Shown in pieces: positions 1 to 7,951 of a DNA stretch of 15,571 bases. Position 1 is the stretch's first letter. Each line of letters begins with the position of its first letter. The position numbers and the translations under genes were made by a program. Location of the stretch: positions 2,863-18,433 of the forward strand of contig CAJUQU010000012.1 of NCBI GenBank assembly GCA_910588595.1, given 5' to 3'. The notes under the pieces were generated by a model. It did no database searches. It was not told the DNA's origin and saw nothing but the letters and a program-made list of their open reading frames with translations. Source of the DNA: an uncultured Lachnospiraceae bacterium. GTDB lineage: Bacteria; Bacillota_A; Clostridia; Lachnospirales; Lachnospiraceae.

Positions 1-198
1 TGGACAATTCCTAACCGCTTTGACAGACGCTCTCCCTACTCCGCGATCTTCATATTGCAAGGATCGATCCTGCGCACGCTCCACATCACAAGTAATTTCT
101 GGACAATTCCTAACCGCTTTGACAGACGCTCTCCCTACTCCGCGATCTTCATATCGCCAGGATCGATCCTGCGCACGCTCCCAGTCGCAAAGTACGTT
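1..198. repeat. 99-bp direct repeat, two copies, duplicating a permease gene 3' end
   Basis: Two head-to-tail copies start at 1 and 100, a period of 99 bp. The first ~80 bp of each copy are nearly identical, with two substitutions near 55-59 versus 154-158. The last ~20 bp are clearly related but diverged and differ by an indel. Read on the minus strand, each copy holds the coding tail SVRRIDPxxMKIAE, a TAG stop, then the same ~35 bp of downstream flank. The right copy is the real end of the permease gene at 135-2513. The left copy is a detached second tail. Because the window begins at position 1, the repeat may extend further left. Confidence 0.9.
36..99 (-). pseudogene. Detached 3' remnant of an FtsX-like permease gene
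   Basis: On the minus strand this stretch encodes SVRRIDPCNMKIAE followed by TAG, matching the last residues of the neighbouring permease (SVRRIDPGDMKIAE). Upstream of that tail the similarity continues with substitutions and a one-base length difference, so the reading frame is lost relative to the intact gene. It joins abruptly to the downstream flank of the intact gene at about 99/100. I infer the relic of a tandem paralogue lost by recombination, or a partial duplication. No start codon or ribosome binding site belongs to it. Confidence 0.45.
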
Positions 199-2513
199 GC
201 CGCCATGATTCCCACGAGCAGCACCGCGGGATAAAGCAGGTACGCTTTCAGCGGTTCCACCTGGATCTGGAGCTCCGCGCCCATGATCGCAAAGATGTTT
301 TTCAGTATAAAGCGGTTGCTCAGCATGGACAGCGGCACTGCAAAGATCATCGAGAGCAGCGCCACCCACACCATGCGCATCACCAGCCACTTCCGGATAT
401 CTCCCCTGCGCCACCCGATACTCCCGAGCATGGCAAGCTGCCCCTTCTCCCGCACGATGAACAGCTTCATCATCAGCAGTGAGATCAGCATGATGAGCAG
501 GCACAGCATCACCGTCATCGGAAGCTGCATGGCGTGCATGGTATCTTTGATCGTACCGATGTTGGCGTCGATCGCCTCCTGCGCAGTCACCCACTCGTAC
601 TGCGGAAACTGTTCTTTCATCTGGTCCGCAAGCTCCCTCTGGGAAAGCGCCGTCTCCATCGCCACCGTCGCCTTCCAGTAACCGGACAGGATCTCGCCGC
701 TCATATCAAGCGCAGGATTTAAGCGGGCACTCTCCCCCAGCTGCATATAGTCGCTGTAATACCCGGTGATGATAAATTTCCGCTCTTTTCCGCCGATGCT
801 GGCAGTCACAGTGTCCCCGATCTCCAGATGGTTCGCCTCCATGATCTTTCTGGAGAAGGCGACCTCGTTCTCCAATCTGGGCGCTTCCCCGGCACTGTAT
901 TCGCAGTATCCCCCGTTCTCACCGATCGGATAGTTGGTCAGCGGCTTGATCACTTTTCCCTGATCATCCACTGTGTACTCCACAAAGCACAGCGCACCCA
1001 CACTCAGTGACGCCTCATATCCGCGCTCTGCGAGCTCACGCTCTATCCGGCGCAGCGCGCTTTCCAAGTCCGCTGTATTGTGGTACGGTGTCTCCCCTTT
1101 TGCCTCCAGTCTGTCCATATAGACCGCCGCATCGGGATTCAGGCTGAATTTTGTCGCCATCTCGTCACTCTCCATCGTCGTCAGCGTGTTGAGCGGAACC
1201 GTGATCAGCACAAAACTGATGCAGAATGTAACAAACAGGACGAGATACCGTTTTATATTACAGAGAATATCATTCAATCCGAGGAAGGAGACCGTGCCCA
1301 TATACTTTCTCTTGTACAGGCTGAGTCCCCTGCGCCGTTGATACCGCTCGCCGCTGCCGCCGCTCCGTATCGCCTCGATCGCAGAGATCTTTTTCAGCTT
1401 TCCTGTAAAAGCGACGCACATCGATGTCACGAACACGATCACTGCCGCCCCGCACACAATGTTGAGTCCGATCGCATCTGCGCTGTCGCCCAATACCATA
1501 TTTTTGCTGACGCTCTCCGTCATGCCTTTCCCAACCGGAATGCTCAGCACCACGCCCACAGACGCCCCAGCCGCGACCAGCGCAAAATACTTGACCAGAT
1601 AGATCCTTCGTATGGCACGATCGCGCATTCCGATCGCCTTCAACACACCGATCTCCCGATAATTTTCCTCCATGGTAAAGCTCAGCGAAAACCGCAGTAT
1701 CATGAGTGATATCAGGATCAGGCACAGCCCGATCACGATCAGCAGCGCGGCTACGATCATGTCAAACACATACAGCAGCGGATAGATGCTCCGTTCAAAG
1801 AGATTGACCAGCAGTGTGAAGTTCTGCTGGTTGATCGATCTGAGCGTTTTCTCCGGATCCAGCGTGTTAAATCCGTATACAACAATTTTGACGTTCTCGC
1901 TGTCCGACACCATTTTGTCATAATCCGCTTTGCAGAATAGAAAGCGCCCCATTCCGCTCATCTCATTCCCGTACATGATATCCCTGGTCTGCACAGCGAT
2001 CCGATACGTATATGTCGTGCCGGCCACTTCAAACCGCAGTTCATCCCCGACATGAAGCCCGTTGCGCTCCATCAGGGCTGGCGAGACTGCAGCCTCGCCA
2101 GGATCCAGTGCGATGTCGTCTCCATCGCTGTCCAGAGCCTTCGCGTATCTGCCGCCGACCGCCCCCAGATACAGGCTCGCGCCGTTTGCATCAAAAACGT
2201 CCGCCTCTTTTGTCTCCCCCGCGCTGACATCGCCTGCCGAGATCTCGCACAGCTGCTCCGCGTCATACTCTGTCACATCGCTGCAGTCATCCAGCCAGCG
2301 CTCAAATGCTTCCCCCTCATCTTCACCGCCAAACACAGCCATCACATCGCTGACATTTGCGCGTTCCATATAGGTCTCCAGTCCGTTCATCACCAGACTG
2401 ATATTGTTGACACTGCTGGCGAGGAAGATCGTGGACAGCGTGACAAACAGGAGCAGAATGATATTGACGCTCTTTTGCTTTTTTAAATCCTTTTTCAGTA
2501 TCTCAAACCACAT
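135..2513 (-). CDS. ABC transporter permease with two FtsX-like domains
   Basis: Predicted membrane component of an ABC transporter of the FtsX/MacB class, 792 residues. An N-terminal membrane helix (about 17-35) is followed by an extracytoplasmic domain. A three-helix FtsX core lies roughly at 250-385, including the cytoplasmic signature REIGVLKAIGMRDRAIRR. A second membrane anchor near 430 starts LGLNDILCNIKRYLVLF, a second extracytoplasmic domain follows, and a C-terminal FtsX core contains REKGQLAMLGSIGWRRGDIR. This 4+4 helix plan is usual for the family. I chose the ATG at 2513: GAGAAAGG lies 10 nt upstream of it but only 1 nt from the ATG at 2522. No ATP-binding subunit is in the window; if it exists it lies to the left or elsewhere. 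A promoter in the gap after the atp terminator makes this a separate unit. The substrate cannot be told. The last codons are duplicated at 36-99. Confidence 0.88.
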   Translation of the reverse strand: MWFEILKKDLKKQKSVNIILLLFVTLSTIFLASSVNNISLVMNGLETYMERANVSDVMAVFGGEDEGEAFERWLDDCSDVTEYDAEQLCEISAGDVSAGETKEADVFDANGASLYLGAVGGRYAKALDSDGDDIALDPGEAAVSPALMERNGLHVGDELRFEVAGTTYTYRIAVQTRDIMYGNEMSGMGRFLFCKADYDKMVSDSENVKIVVYGFNTLDPEKTLRSINQQNFTLLVNLFERSIYPLLYVFDMIVAALLIVIGLCLILISLMILRFSLSFTMEENYREIGVLKAIGMRDRAIRRIYLVKYFALVAAGASVGVVLSIPVGKGMTESVSKNMVLGDSADAIGLNIVCGAAVIVFVTSMCVAFTGKLKKISAIEAIRSGGSGERYQRRRGLSLYKRKYMGTVSFLGLNDILCNIKRYLVLFVTFCISFVLITVPLNTLTTMESDEMATKFSLNPDAAVYMDRLEAKGETPYHNTADLESALRRIERELAERGYEASLSVGALCFVEYTVDDQGKVIKPLTNYPIGENGGYCEYSAGEAPRLENEVAFSRKIMEANHLEIGDTVTASIGGKERKFIITGYYSDYMQLGESARLNPALDMSGEILSGYWKATVAMETALSQRELADQMKEQFPQYEWVTAQEAIDANIGTIKDTMHAMQLPMTVMLCLLIMLISLLMMKLFIVREKGQLAMLGSIGWRRGDIRKWLVMRMVWVALLSMIFAVPLSMLSNRFILKNIFAIMGAELQIQVEPLKAYLLYPAVLLVGIMAATYFATGSVRRIDPGDMKIAE

Positions 2514-2644
2514 AGATCCCATTCCTTTCTCGATTCATAATGCCGGTTGCCTGTGTTCCAGTACAATAGAACTCATGAGCTGGTCAGCACATCAAAGACG
2601 CCGCGCGTCCCACTCTATCGTTCTCGCAGCCCCCCACTGTGGTC

Positions 2645-2673
2645 ATTATAATCGGGAAAATATTAAAAAGTCC
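2645..2673 (-). promoter_or_regulatory. Candidate promoter of the permease gene
   Basis: On the minus strand there is a perfect -10 hexamer TATAAT (2645-2650). A 17-nt spacer away, the -35 position reads GGACTT (2668-2673), which is a poor match. The site lies just past the atp terminator and about 130 bp upstream of the permease start, consistent with an independent transcription unit. The long leader between it and the gene shows no clear structure to me. Confidence 0.5.
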
Positions 2674-2687
2674 TTAAACGCTCAAAG

Positions 2688-2727
2688 AAAAAACCACCGT
2701 CCGGACGCCCGCCCAGACAGTGGTTTT
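2688..2727 (-). terminator. Intrinsic terminator of the ATP synthase operon
   Basis: In the minus-strand transcript, starting 17 nt after the atpC stop, the arms AAAACCAC(T)GTCTGG and CCGGAC(G)GTGGTTTT form a stem of about 15 bp with two G-U pairs and a loop of 8 nt. A run of six U residues overlaps the end of the stem. This is a textbook Rho-independent terminator and marks the 3' end of the operon. Confidence 0.92.
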
Positions 2728-2744
2728 AGCTTAATCAGAAAACA

Positions 2745-3149
2745 TTATTTCAATTTTGCAACATCGATCCGCGCGATCGAGCGCATCAGGGCTGCCTCGG
2801 CTCTTGCGACATCAACGCTGCCGCCGCGCTCCGCAAGCCTTCCCTCCGCCCGCTGCTTTGCAGCATTGGCGCGCGCCTCGTCGATCTCGCCGGGCCACTC
2901 GATGATCTCTGCAAGGATCGTGATCTCCTGCGGCAGTATCTGTACGAATCCGGCATGAAGCGCTGCATTTCTCACCGTGTCGCCCTGTGTGATTGCAAGA
3001 ATACCGGGCTTCACGATGACTGTGAGCGGTGCGTGACCGGCGTAGACACCGATCTCACCCTCTGTTGTATTAAATTCCACCATATCCGCCTCTTCATTAA
3101 AGAACTCGCGGTCCGGCGTCACGATCGTTAGCTTGAACTTCTCTGCCAT
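2745..3149 (-). CDS. atpC: F1 ATP synthase epsilon subunit
   Basis: Epsilon subunit of the central stalk, 134 residues, the normal length. It couples rotor to F1 and inhibits ATP hydrolysis. The N-terminal beta-sandwich begins KLTIVTPDREFF and contains GEIGVYAGHAPL (31-42). The C-terminal helical hairpin holds IDEARA (89-94), which fits the I(L)DxxRA ATP-binding motif known from Bacillus PS3 epsilon. R123 and R127 sit where that protein has its ATP-contacting arginines. The start follows GGAGGTG at good spacing. It is the last gene of the operon, separated from atpD by 125 bp of strong secondary structure, and is followed at once by the operon terminator. Confidence 0.97.
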   Translation of the reverse strand: MAEKFKLTIVTPDREFFNEEADMVEFNTTEGEIGVYAGHAPLTVIVKPGILAITQGDTVRNAALHAGFVQILPQEITILAEIIEWPGEIDEARANAAKQRAEGRLAERGGSVDVARAEAALMRSIARIDVAKLK

Positions 3150-3184
3150 AGCAGCACCTCCATTTTCACAAACATTGAAGTTTC

Positions 3185-3216
3185 AAAAAGAAGAACGCCG
3201 CTCTCTGGCGTTCTTC
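3185..3216 (-). terminator. Terminator-like hairpin between atpD and atpC
   Basis: Read in the direction of the operon, GAAGAACGCC, a 7-nt loop and GGCGTTCTTC form a perfect 10-bp stem (3190-3216), immediately followed by TTTTT (3185-3189). This is the form of an intrinsic terminator, yet it lies before the last gene of the operon. I read it as a possible partial terminator or an mRNA 3'-end stabiliser that lowers atpC output. The stem shares the core GAACGCC/GGCGTTC with the repeat array at 4721-4937. Confidence 0.6.
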
Positions 3217-3218
3217 CT

Positions 3219-3282
3219 GGGCGTAAAGAAACTCTTGGCGCCCCGTCCAATGGCGGGGCGTCTTTAGAGTTTCTTTACGCCC
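3219..3282 (-). other. Long inverted repeat overlapping the atpD stop codon
   Basis: Seventeen bases at 3219-3235 are perfectly complementary to 3266-3282, and inside them seven more (3239-3245 with 3254-3260) pair, giving about 24 bp of stem with a small internal loop and an 8-nt terminal loop. The right arm contains the last two codons and the TAA stop of atpD, so the stop codon sits inside the stem. No U-tract follows directly; the terminator-like hairpin at 3185-3216 comes two bases later in the transcript. Confidence 0.85.
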
Positions 3283-4663
3283 TGGCTACTACGTCATCAA
3301 TTGTTCCGGCATTGAGGAAATGTCCCTCCGGGATATCGTCATGCTTCCCTTCCATGATTTCCTTAAAGCCTCTGATCGTCTCTGCGATGGGCACATACTT
3401 ACCCGGCATACCTGTAAACTGCTCCGCTACATGGAACGGCTGTGACAGGAATCTCTGGATCTTTCTCGCGCGGTTCACGGTGATCTTGTCTTCCTCTGAC
3501 AACTCATCCATACCGAGGATCGCGATGATATCCTGCAGCTCCTTGTATTTCTGGAGCACCTGCTGTACGCCGCGCGCCACCTCGTAGTGCTCCTGACCAA
3601 CGATACGGGGATCGAGAATCCTCGATGTGGACTCGAGCGGATCGACCGCCGGATAGATACCGAGCTCCACGATCGAACGCGAGAGAACGGTCGTCGCATC
3701 CAGGTGCGCGAACGTCGTCGCCGGCGCAGGGTCCGTCAGGTCGTCGGCAGGCACGTACACCGCCTGCACCGATGTGATGGAACCATTTTTTGTCGAAGTG
3801 ATACGCTCCTGCAGGGCGCCCATCTCTGTCTGCAGTGTCGGCTGATAACCTACGGCAGAAGGCACACGTCCAAGCAGCGCAGAAACCTCGGAACCAGCCT
3901 GTGTGAAACGGAAGATATTGTCGATGAAAAGAAGCACATCCTTTCCACCTTTGTCGCGGAAATACTCCGCCATTGTAAGACCTGTCAGACCAACCCTCAT
4001 TCTCGCCCCGGGCGGCTCGTTCATCTGTCCGAATACCATGGCGGTCTTGCTGATAACGCCTGACTCCGTCATTTCATTGTAGAGGTCATTTCCCTCTCTC
4101 GTGCGCTCGCCTACGCCTGTAAATACGGAGAATCCGTCATGCTCATTCGCGATGTTCGTGATCAGCTCCTGGATCAGGACTGTCTTGCCCACGCCGGCGC
4201 CGCCGAACAGACCGATCTTACCGCCTCTCTGGTAAGGGCAGAGGAGATCGACGACCTTGATCCCTGTCTCGAGCATTTCCGTCGACGTCGCCTGCTCCTC
4301 GAACGAGGGCGCTGGTCTGTGGATCGGCTCGTAGCCCTGTGCCTCCGGAGCCGGTTTGTTATCTATCGGTTCGCCAAGTACGTTAAACATACGTCCAAGT
4401 GTACTCTCACCCACAGGAACCGTGATCGGCGCACCTGTCGAAACAGCATCCATCCCTCTCACAAGTCCGTCAGTAGGTCCCATGGCGATACATCTCACTG
4501 TATCATCACCCAGATGCTGTGCAACCTCGATCGTCAGCTCAGTGCCATCACTTCTTGTGATCTTCACTGCATCGTTCAGCTCCGGAAGCTGCCCTTCGCT
4601 GAACTTCACATCAAGAACCGCACCGATAATCTGGGTAACTTTACCAATTATCTTATCTGCCAT
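3275..4663 (-). CDS. atpD: F1 ATP synthase beta subunit
   Basis: Catalytic beta subunit of F1, 462 residues, normal length. Visible motifs are the Walker A loop GGAGVGKT (154-161), the catalytic glutamate in GERTREG (E186), the Walker B strand LLFIDNIF with D248, the alpha/beta signature PAVDPLESTS (338-347) and an exact DELSEED contact loop (386-392) that meets the gamma subunit. All catalytic elements are intact. The start is preceded by AGAGAGGAA at 8-nt spacing. Upstream it is separated from atpG by 290 bp containing a tandem hairpin array. Downstream its stop codon is buried in a long inverted repeat. Confidence 0.99.
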   Translation of the reverse strand: MADKIIGKVTQIIGAVLDVKFSEGQLPELNDAVKITRSDGTELTIEVAQHLGDDTVRCIAMGPTDGLVRGMDAVSTGAPITVPVGESTLGRMFNVLGEPIDNKPAPEAQGYEPIHRPAPSFEEQATSTEMLETGIKVVDLLCPYQRGGKIGLFGGAGVGKTVLIQELITNIANEHDGFSVFTGVGERTREGNDLYNEMTESGVISKTAMVFGQMNEPPGARMRVGLTGLTMAEYFRDKGGKDVLLFIDNIFRFTQAGSEVSALLGRVPSAVGYQPTLQTEMGALQERITSTKNGSITSVQAVYVPADDLTDPAPATTFAHLDATTVLSRSIVELGIYPAVDPLESTSRILDPRIVGQEHYEVARGVQQVLQKYKELQDIIAILGMDELSEEDKITVNRARKIQRFLSQPFHVAEQFTGMPGKYVPIAETIRGFKEIMEGKHDDIPEGHFLNAGTIDDVVARA

Positions 4664-4720
4664 CTTTTTGTTTCCTCTCTATCATACTTTTGAGCTTACT
4701 ATTGATTATTTAGTGCAAAG

Positions 4721-4937
4721 AACGCCCGACTTTGGCGTTCTTTTAACGCCCGACTTTGGCGTTCTTTTAACGCCTGGCTTTGGCGTTCTTTTAACGCCTG
4801 GCTTTGGTGTTCTTTTTACGCCTGACTTTGGTGTTTTTTAACGCCTACTTTGGGCGTTCTTTTAACACCTAGCTTTGGTGTTCTTTTAACACCTGCCCTT
4901 GGGTGTTCTTTTAACGCCTGCCCTTGGTGTTCTTTTT
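4721..4937. repeat. Nine tandem 24-bp hairpin repeats in the atpG-atpD gap
   Basis: Units of 23-25 bp begin at 4721, 4745, 4769, 4793, 4817, 4840, 4864, 4888 and 4913. The plus-strand consensus is AACGCC, a 7-nt loop such as TGGCTTT, then GGCGTT and CTTTT. Each unit is a small stem-loop. Units 1, 2, 3 and 6 pair as AACGCC/GGCGTT, while units 7 and 8 carry the double change AACACC/GGTGTT, which preserves pairing. Units 4, 5 and 9 have only the right-hand change, leaving a G-T pair on the plus strand or an A-C mismatch in the operon mRNA. The T-run follows the stem on the plus strand, so the operon transcript has A-rich linkers instead. This fills most of the 290-bp gap; the atpD ribosome binding site lies to its left. 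Confidence 0.93.
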
Positions 4938-4953
4938 AACGAAACTTCGATAT

Positions 4954-5805
4954 TTATGATATTGCCTGCGCACCCGCGATGATCTCTGTCAGCTCCTGCG
5001 TGATCGCACTCTGGCGCGCCCTGTTATAGAGCAGCGACAAGCTCGAGATGATCTCGTCTGCATTGTTGGTCGCATTGTCCATCGCCTGCATTCTGGCTGC
5101 GTTCTCACTCGCGACAGCCTCGATCATCGCCCCGTAGATCAGGCTTGTGATGTACTTCGGGATGATCAGTTCGATCGCGTCCTCTGTCTCAGGCTCAAAA
5201 TCCAGCACAGCCTTGTCATCATCGCTGCGCTCGTCCTCGATCTGAATGGGAAGCAGCTTCAGTCTGGTCGGGATGTGCGTCACAGTATTCTTAAATCCTG
5301 TGTAGACAACATAGATCTCACCCACCTTGCCGGTTGCGAAGTCGTCAAGCACCTGATTGCTGATCTTCATGGCATCGGCATAGATCGGCTCCTCGATCGC
5401 GTCGGAGTAATCCTCCCCCATCTCATAGCCAAGTCTTGCAAATGTGTCCCTTCCCTTGCTTCCTACCGGATAAATGATCAAATCATCCTTATTCCACTCA
5501 TTGTCCCTCACAAGCTTGATGATATTGGAATTGTAGCCGCCGGCAAGCCCCCTGCTGCCCGTGATCACGATCACAGCCTTTTTGGGGGAGTTGTTCGCCT
5601 TGAGGTACGGATGGTTGATATCCCCTGCTTTGGAAAGCATGGAAACCACCGTTTGATACATGCAGTTGAAATACGTCTTGGACTTCTCTGCACGTCCCTT
5701 CGCTCTTTGCAGTTTGACGGTGGAAACAAGCTTCATGGCCTTCGTAATCTGCTGTGTGCTCTGCACAGAACTCTTACGTCTCTTTATGTCTCTCATTGAG
5801 GCCAT
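4954..5805 (-). CDS. atpG: F1 ATP synthase gamma subunit
   Basis: Gamma subunit, the rotating central shaft of F1, 283 residues, normal length. The N-terminal helix has the conserved DIKRRKSSVQSTQQITKAMK stretch (6-25). The C-terminal helix ends ITQELTEIIAGAQAIS, the family signature region that inserts into the alpha3beta3 core. The start is the first ATG, about 11 nt after a GGGGGGA ribosome binding site; the second ATG (M4) would be 20 nt away. It lies 23 bp after atpA, too short for other signals, and is followed by the 24-bp repeat array before atpD. Confidence 0.98.
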   Translation of the reverse strand: MASMRDIKRRKSSVQSTQQITKAMKLVSTVKLQRAKGRAEKSKTYFNCMYQTVVSMLSKAGDINHPYLKANNSPKKAVIVITGSRGLAGGYNSNIIKLVRDNEWNKDDLIIYPVGSKGRDTFARLGYEMGEDYSDAIEEPIYADAMKISNQVLDDFATGKVGEIYVVYTGFKNTVTHIPTRLKLLPIQIEDERSDDDKAVLDFEPETEDAIELIIPKYITSLIYGAMIEAVASENAARMQAMDNATNNADEIISSLSLLYNRARQSAITQELTEIIAGAQAIS

Positions 5806-5828
5806 AAATATTCAGTCCCCCCTTCTTT

Positions 5829-7334
5829 TTACTTAAAGCGTCCTTTGAACTCTTCAATCGCTGCGACGAGCGTTTTCTCGGTCTCGTCCGAGATCACCCT
5901 CTCATCCCTGATCGCCTGCGGCACCTGCGGATATTTGGTGTCAAGGAACTCAAAAAGCTCTGCCTCAAATCTGGTGATGTCCGACACGGGCACATCGAGC
6001 AGATACTTTCTCGTGGCAACAAACAAAATGACAACCTGATATTCTACAGCCATCGGTTTGTACTGCGGCTGTTTTAAGATCTCCTTGATGCGTGCACCCT
6101 GGTCAAGTCTCTCCTTGGTATCCGCGTCAAGATCGGAGCCAAACTGCGCGAACGAGGCAAGTTCTCTGTACTGTGCAAGTTCCGTACGGATCGGTCCTGC
6201 GATCTTCTTCATCGCCTTGATCTGCGCGGAACCACCTACTCGCGAAACGGACAGACCTGCATTTACGGCTGGTCTGAAACCGGAATTGAACATCTCCGTC
6301 TCGAGGTAGATCTGACCATCCGTGATCGAGATCACGTTTGTCGGGATATATGCGGAAACGTCGCCCGCCTGCGTCTCAATGATCGGCAGCGCCGTGATGG
6401 AACCTCCGCCGTACTCCTCGCTCATGCGGCATGCGCGCTCGAGCAGTCTCGAGTGGAGATAGAACACGTCTCCAGGGAAAGCCTCACGTCCGGGCGGACG
6501 CTTTAACAGCAGGGAGAGTGTACGGTATGCAACGGCGTGCTTACTCAGATCATCGTAGATGATGAGCACATCCTCGCCGTTCTCCATCCACTCTTCACCG
6601 ATCGCGCAGCCCGAGTACGGAGCAATGTACTGCAGCGGTGCAAGCTCGCTCGCCGTCGCAGCCACGATCGTCGTGTACGCCATAGCGCCAAACTCCTCGA
6701 GCGTCTTCACGATGCTCGCGACGGTCGAAGCCTTCTGACCGATCGCAACGTAGATACATTTCATGTTCTGACCTTTTTGGTTGATGATGGTATCTATGGC
6801 GATCGCCGTCTTACCGGTCTGCCTGTCGCCGATGATCAGCTCGCGCTGTCCTCTTCCGATCGGAACCATGGCATCGATCGCCTTGATACCGGTCTGCATT
6901 GGCGTGTCTACGGATTTTCTGGTGATAACACCGGATGCAACTCTCTCAATCTGACGGTATTTTGTGCTTGCGACAGGACCCTTGCCGTCGATCGGCTGAC
7001 CAAGCGCGTTCACTACGCGTCCAAGCAGGGCATCGCCCACGGGAACCTCCACAACACGGTTGGTCGTCTTTACGGTATCACCCTCGTTAATGTTCTTGGA
7101 GCTTCCAAGCAGCACGGCGCCCACGTTGTCCTCCTCAAGGTTCATGACCATGCCGTAAACCTCTCCCGGAAATTCGAGCAGCTCACCCTGCATCGCCTTC
7201 TCCAGTCCATGTACGCGTGCGATACCATCTGCCACCTGAATGACCGTACCGACTTCCGATACTTCCAGATCAGCGGCATATCTCTTTATCTGATCCTTAA
7301 TCACAGAACTTATTTCTTCTGGTCTTAAATTCAT
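5829..7334 (-). CDS. atpA: F1 ATP synthase alpha subunit
   Basis: Non-catalytic alpha subunit of F1, 501 residues from the start chosen here, normal length. The N-terminal region MNLRPEEISSVIKDQI binds the delta subunit. The P-loop is GDRQTGKT (169-176). The region GFRPAVNAGLSVSRVGG contains the arginine that reaches into the catalytic site of beta. I chose the ATG at 7334 because AGAAAGG lies 11 nt before it; a GTG at 7346 in the same frame overlaps that ribosome binding site and would add only four residues. The gap to atpH upstream holds a perfect 10-bp hairpin. Confidence 0.98.
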   Translation of the reverse strand: MNLRPEEISSVIKDQIKRYAADLEVSEVGTVIQVADGIARVHGLEKAMQGELLEFPGEVYGMVMNLEEDNVGAVLLGSSKNINEGDTVKTTNRVVEVPVGDALLGRVVNALGQPIDGKGPVASTKYRQIERVASGVITRKSVDTPMQTGIKAIDAMVPIGRGQRELIIGDRQTGKTAIAIDTIINQKGQNMKCIYVAIGQKASTVASIVKTLEEFGAMAYTTIVAATASELAPLQYIAPYSGCAIGEEWMENGEDVLIIYDDLSKHAVAYRTLSLLLKRPPGREAFPGDVFYLHSRLLERACRMSEEYGGGSITALPIIETQAGDVSAYIPTNVISITDGQIYLETEMFNSGFRPAVNAGLSVSRVGGSAQIKAMKKIAGPIRTELAQYRELASFAQFGSDLDADTKERLDQGARIKEILKQPQYKPMAVEYQVVILFVATRKYLLDVPVSDITRFEAELFEFLDTKYPQVPQAIRDERVISDETEKTLVAAIEEFKGRFK

Positions 7335-7365
7335 ATGGATCTGCACCTTTCTATATTATTTTGCT

Positions 7366-7389
7366 CGGATCTGTGACGCCACAGATCCG
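7366..7389. other. Perfect 10-bp hairpin in the atpH-atpA gap
   Basis: CGGATCTGTG and CACAGATCCG flank a 4-nt loop, between the atpH stop and the atpA ribosome binding site. The minus-strand transcript continues with A-rich sequence, not a U-tract, so it is not a terminator in the operon direction. It is a plausible mRNA processing or stability element, or a translational spacer. Confidence 0.75.
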
Positions 7390-7405
7390 CCCCGTGAAAT
7401 TCTAC

Positions 7406-7951
7406 TCACAGCTGGATCGCCAACAGCTCGCGCTGCAGCTTATCCAATTTTGTCCGGATACTGCTGTCCACAACCCGGTCCCCCATCTTAATGACCATAC
7501 CACCGATCAGGCTATTGTCCACATCATAGATGCACTCGATGGTCTTGTATCTGGTGGTGGCGAGCAGCCGGCTCTCGATATCCTGTTTTTCCTGATCATT
7601 TATTGCTATAGCCGTTGTGACATAAGCCGTTCCGATATTGCTGTACTCCTTTACGGATGCTATGAAGTCCTCCAGGATCGCCTCGATCTCCCCGTAACGG
7701 TCCTTCTCGACGATCGTCAGCAGAAATCCCAACATTTCCCTGCTGAGCTTATCCCGGAACACATTCTGCACCACCTCAAGCTTATCCTCCTTCTGGATCT
7801 TTGGGTGGTTCATGAACTGTCCAAACTCCACATTTGTGCGGATGATTCCAAGAAGTCCCACCGCCTCCTCCAAGAAGGCTGCGGTCCTGTCCTGTTCGAC
7901 GGCAAGTTCAAACAACGCCTGAGCATACGTCCTGGAAACTAGCTTAGCCAT
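7406..7951 (-). CDS. atpH: F1 ATP synthase delta subunit
   Basis: Delta subunit (OSCP homologue), 181 residues, normal length; it joins the peripheral stalk b subunits to the top of F1. The N-terminal helical domain begins KLVSRTYAQALFELAVE. The C-terminal part has the family pattern DNSLIGGMVIKMGDRVVDSS (about 149-168) followed by a terminal helix. The start follows TAGGTGA. Its first 13 bases overlap the end of atpF, so the two are probably translationally coupled, fitting their joint role in the stator. Confidence 0.97.
   Translation of the reverse strand: MAKLVSRTYAQALFELAVEQDRTAAFLEEAVGLLGIIRTNVEFGQFMNHPKIQKEDKLEVVQNVFRDKLSREMLGFLLTIVEKDRYGEIEAILEDFIASVKEYSNIGTAYVTTAIAINDQEKQDIESRLLATTRYKTIECIYDVDNSLIGGMVIKMGDRVVDSSIRTKLDKLQRELLAIQL

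Noticed and set aside
1080..1709. 209-codon plus-strand frame opposite the permease gene
   Set aside because: Composition is rich in His, Arg and Gln as expected from a shadow frame, and the minus-strand permease is clearly real.
4356..4841. Plus-strand reading frame encoding an eight-residue repeat (LLTPDFGV-like)
   Set aside because: The repeat is just the 24-bp hairpin array read in one frame, and the rest runs antisense through atpD. No ribosome binding site.
4721..4937. CRISPR array
   Set aside because: The units are directly adjacent with only variable loop bases, there are no unique spacers of 25-40 bp, and no cas gene is in the window.
6537..7328. 263-codon plus-strand frame opposite atpA
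   Set aside because: It is antisense to a fully conserved gene and has no recognisable protein pattern; it follows from codon bias on the other strand.
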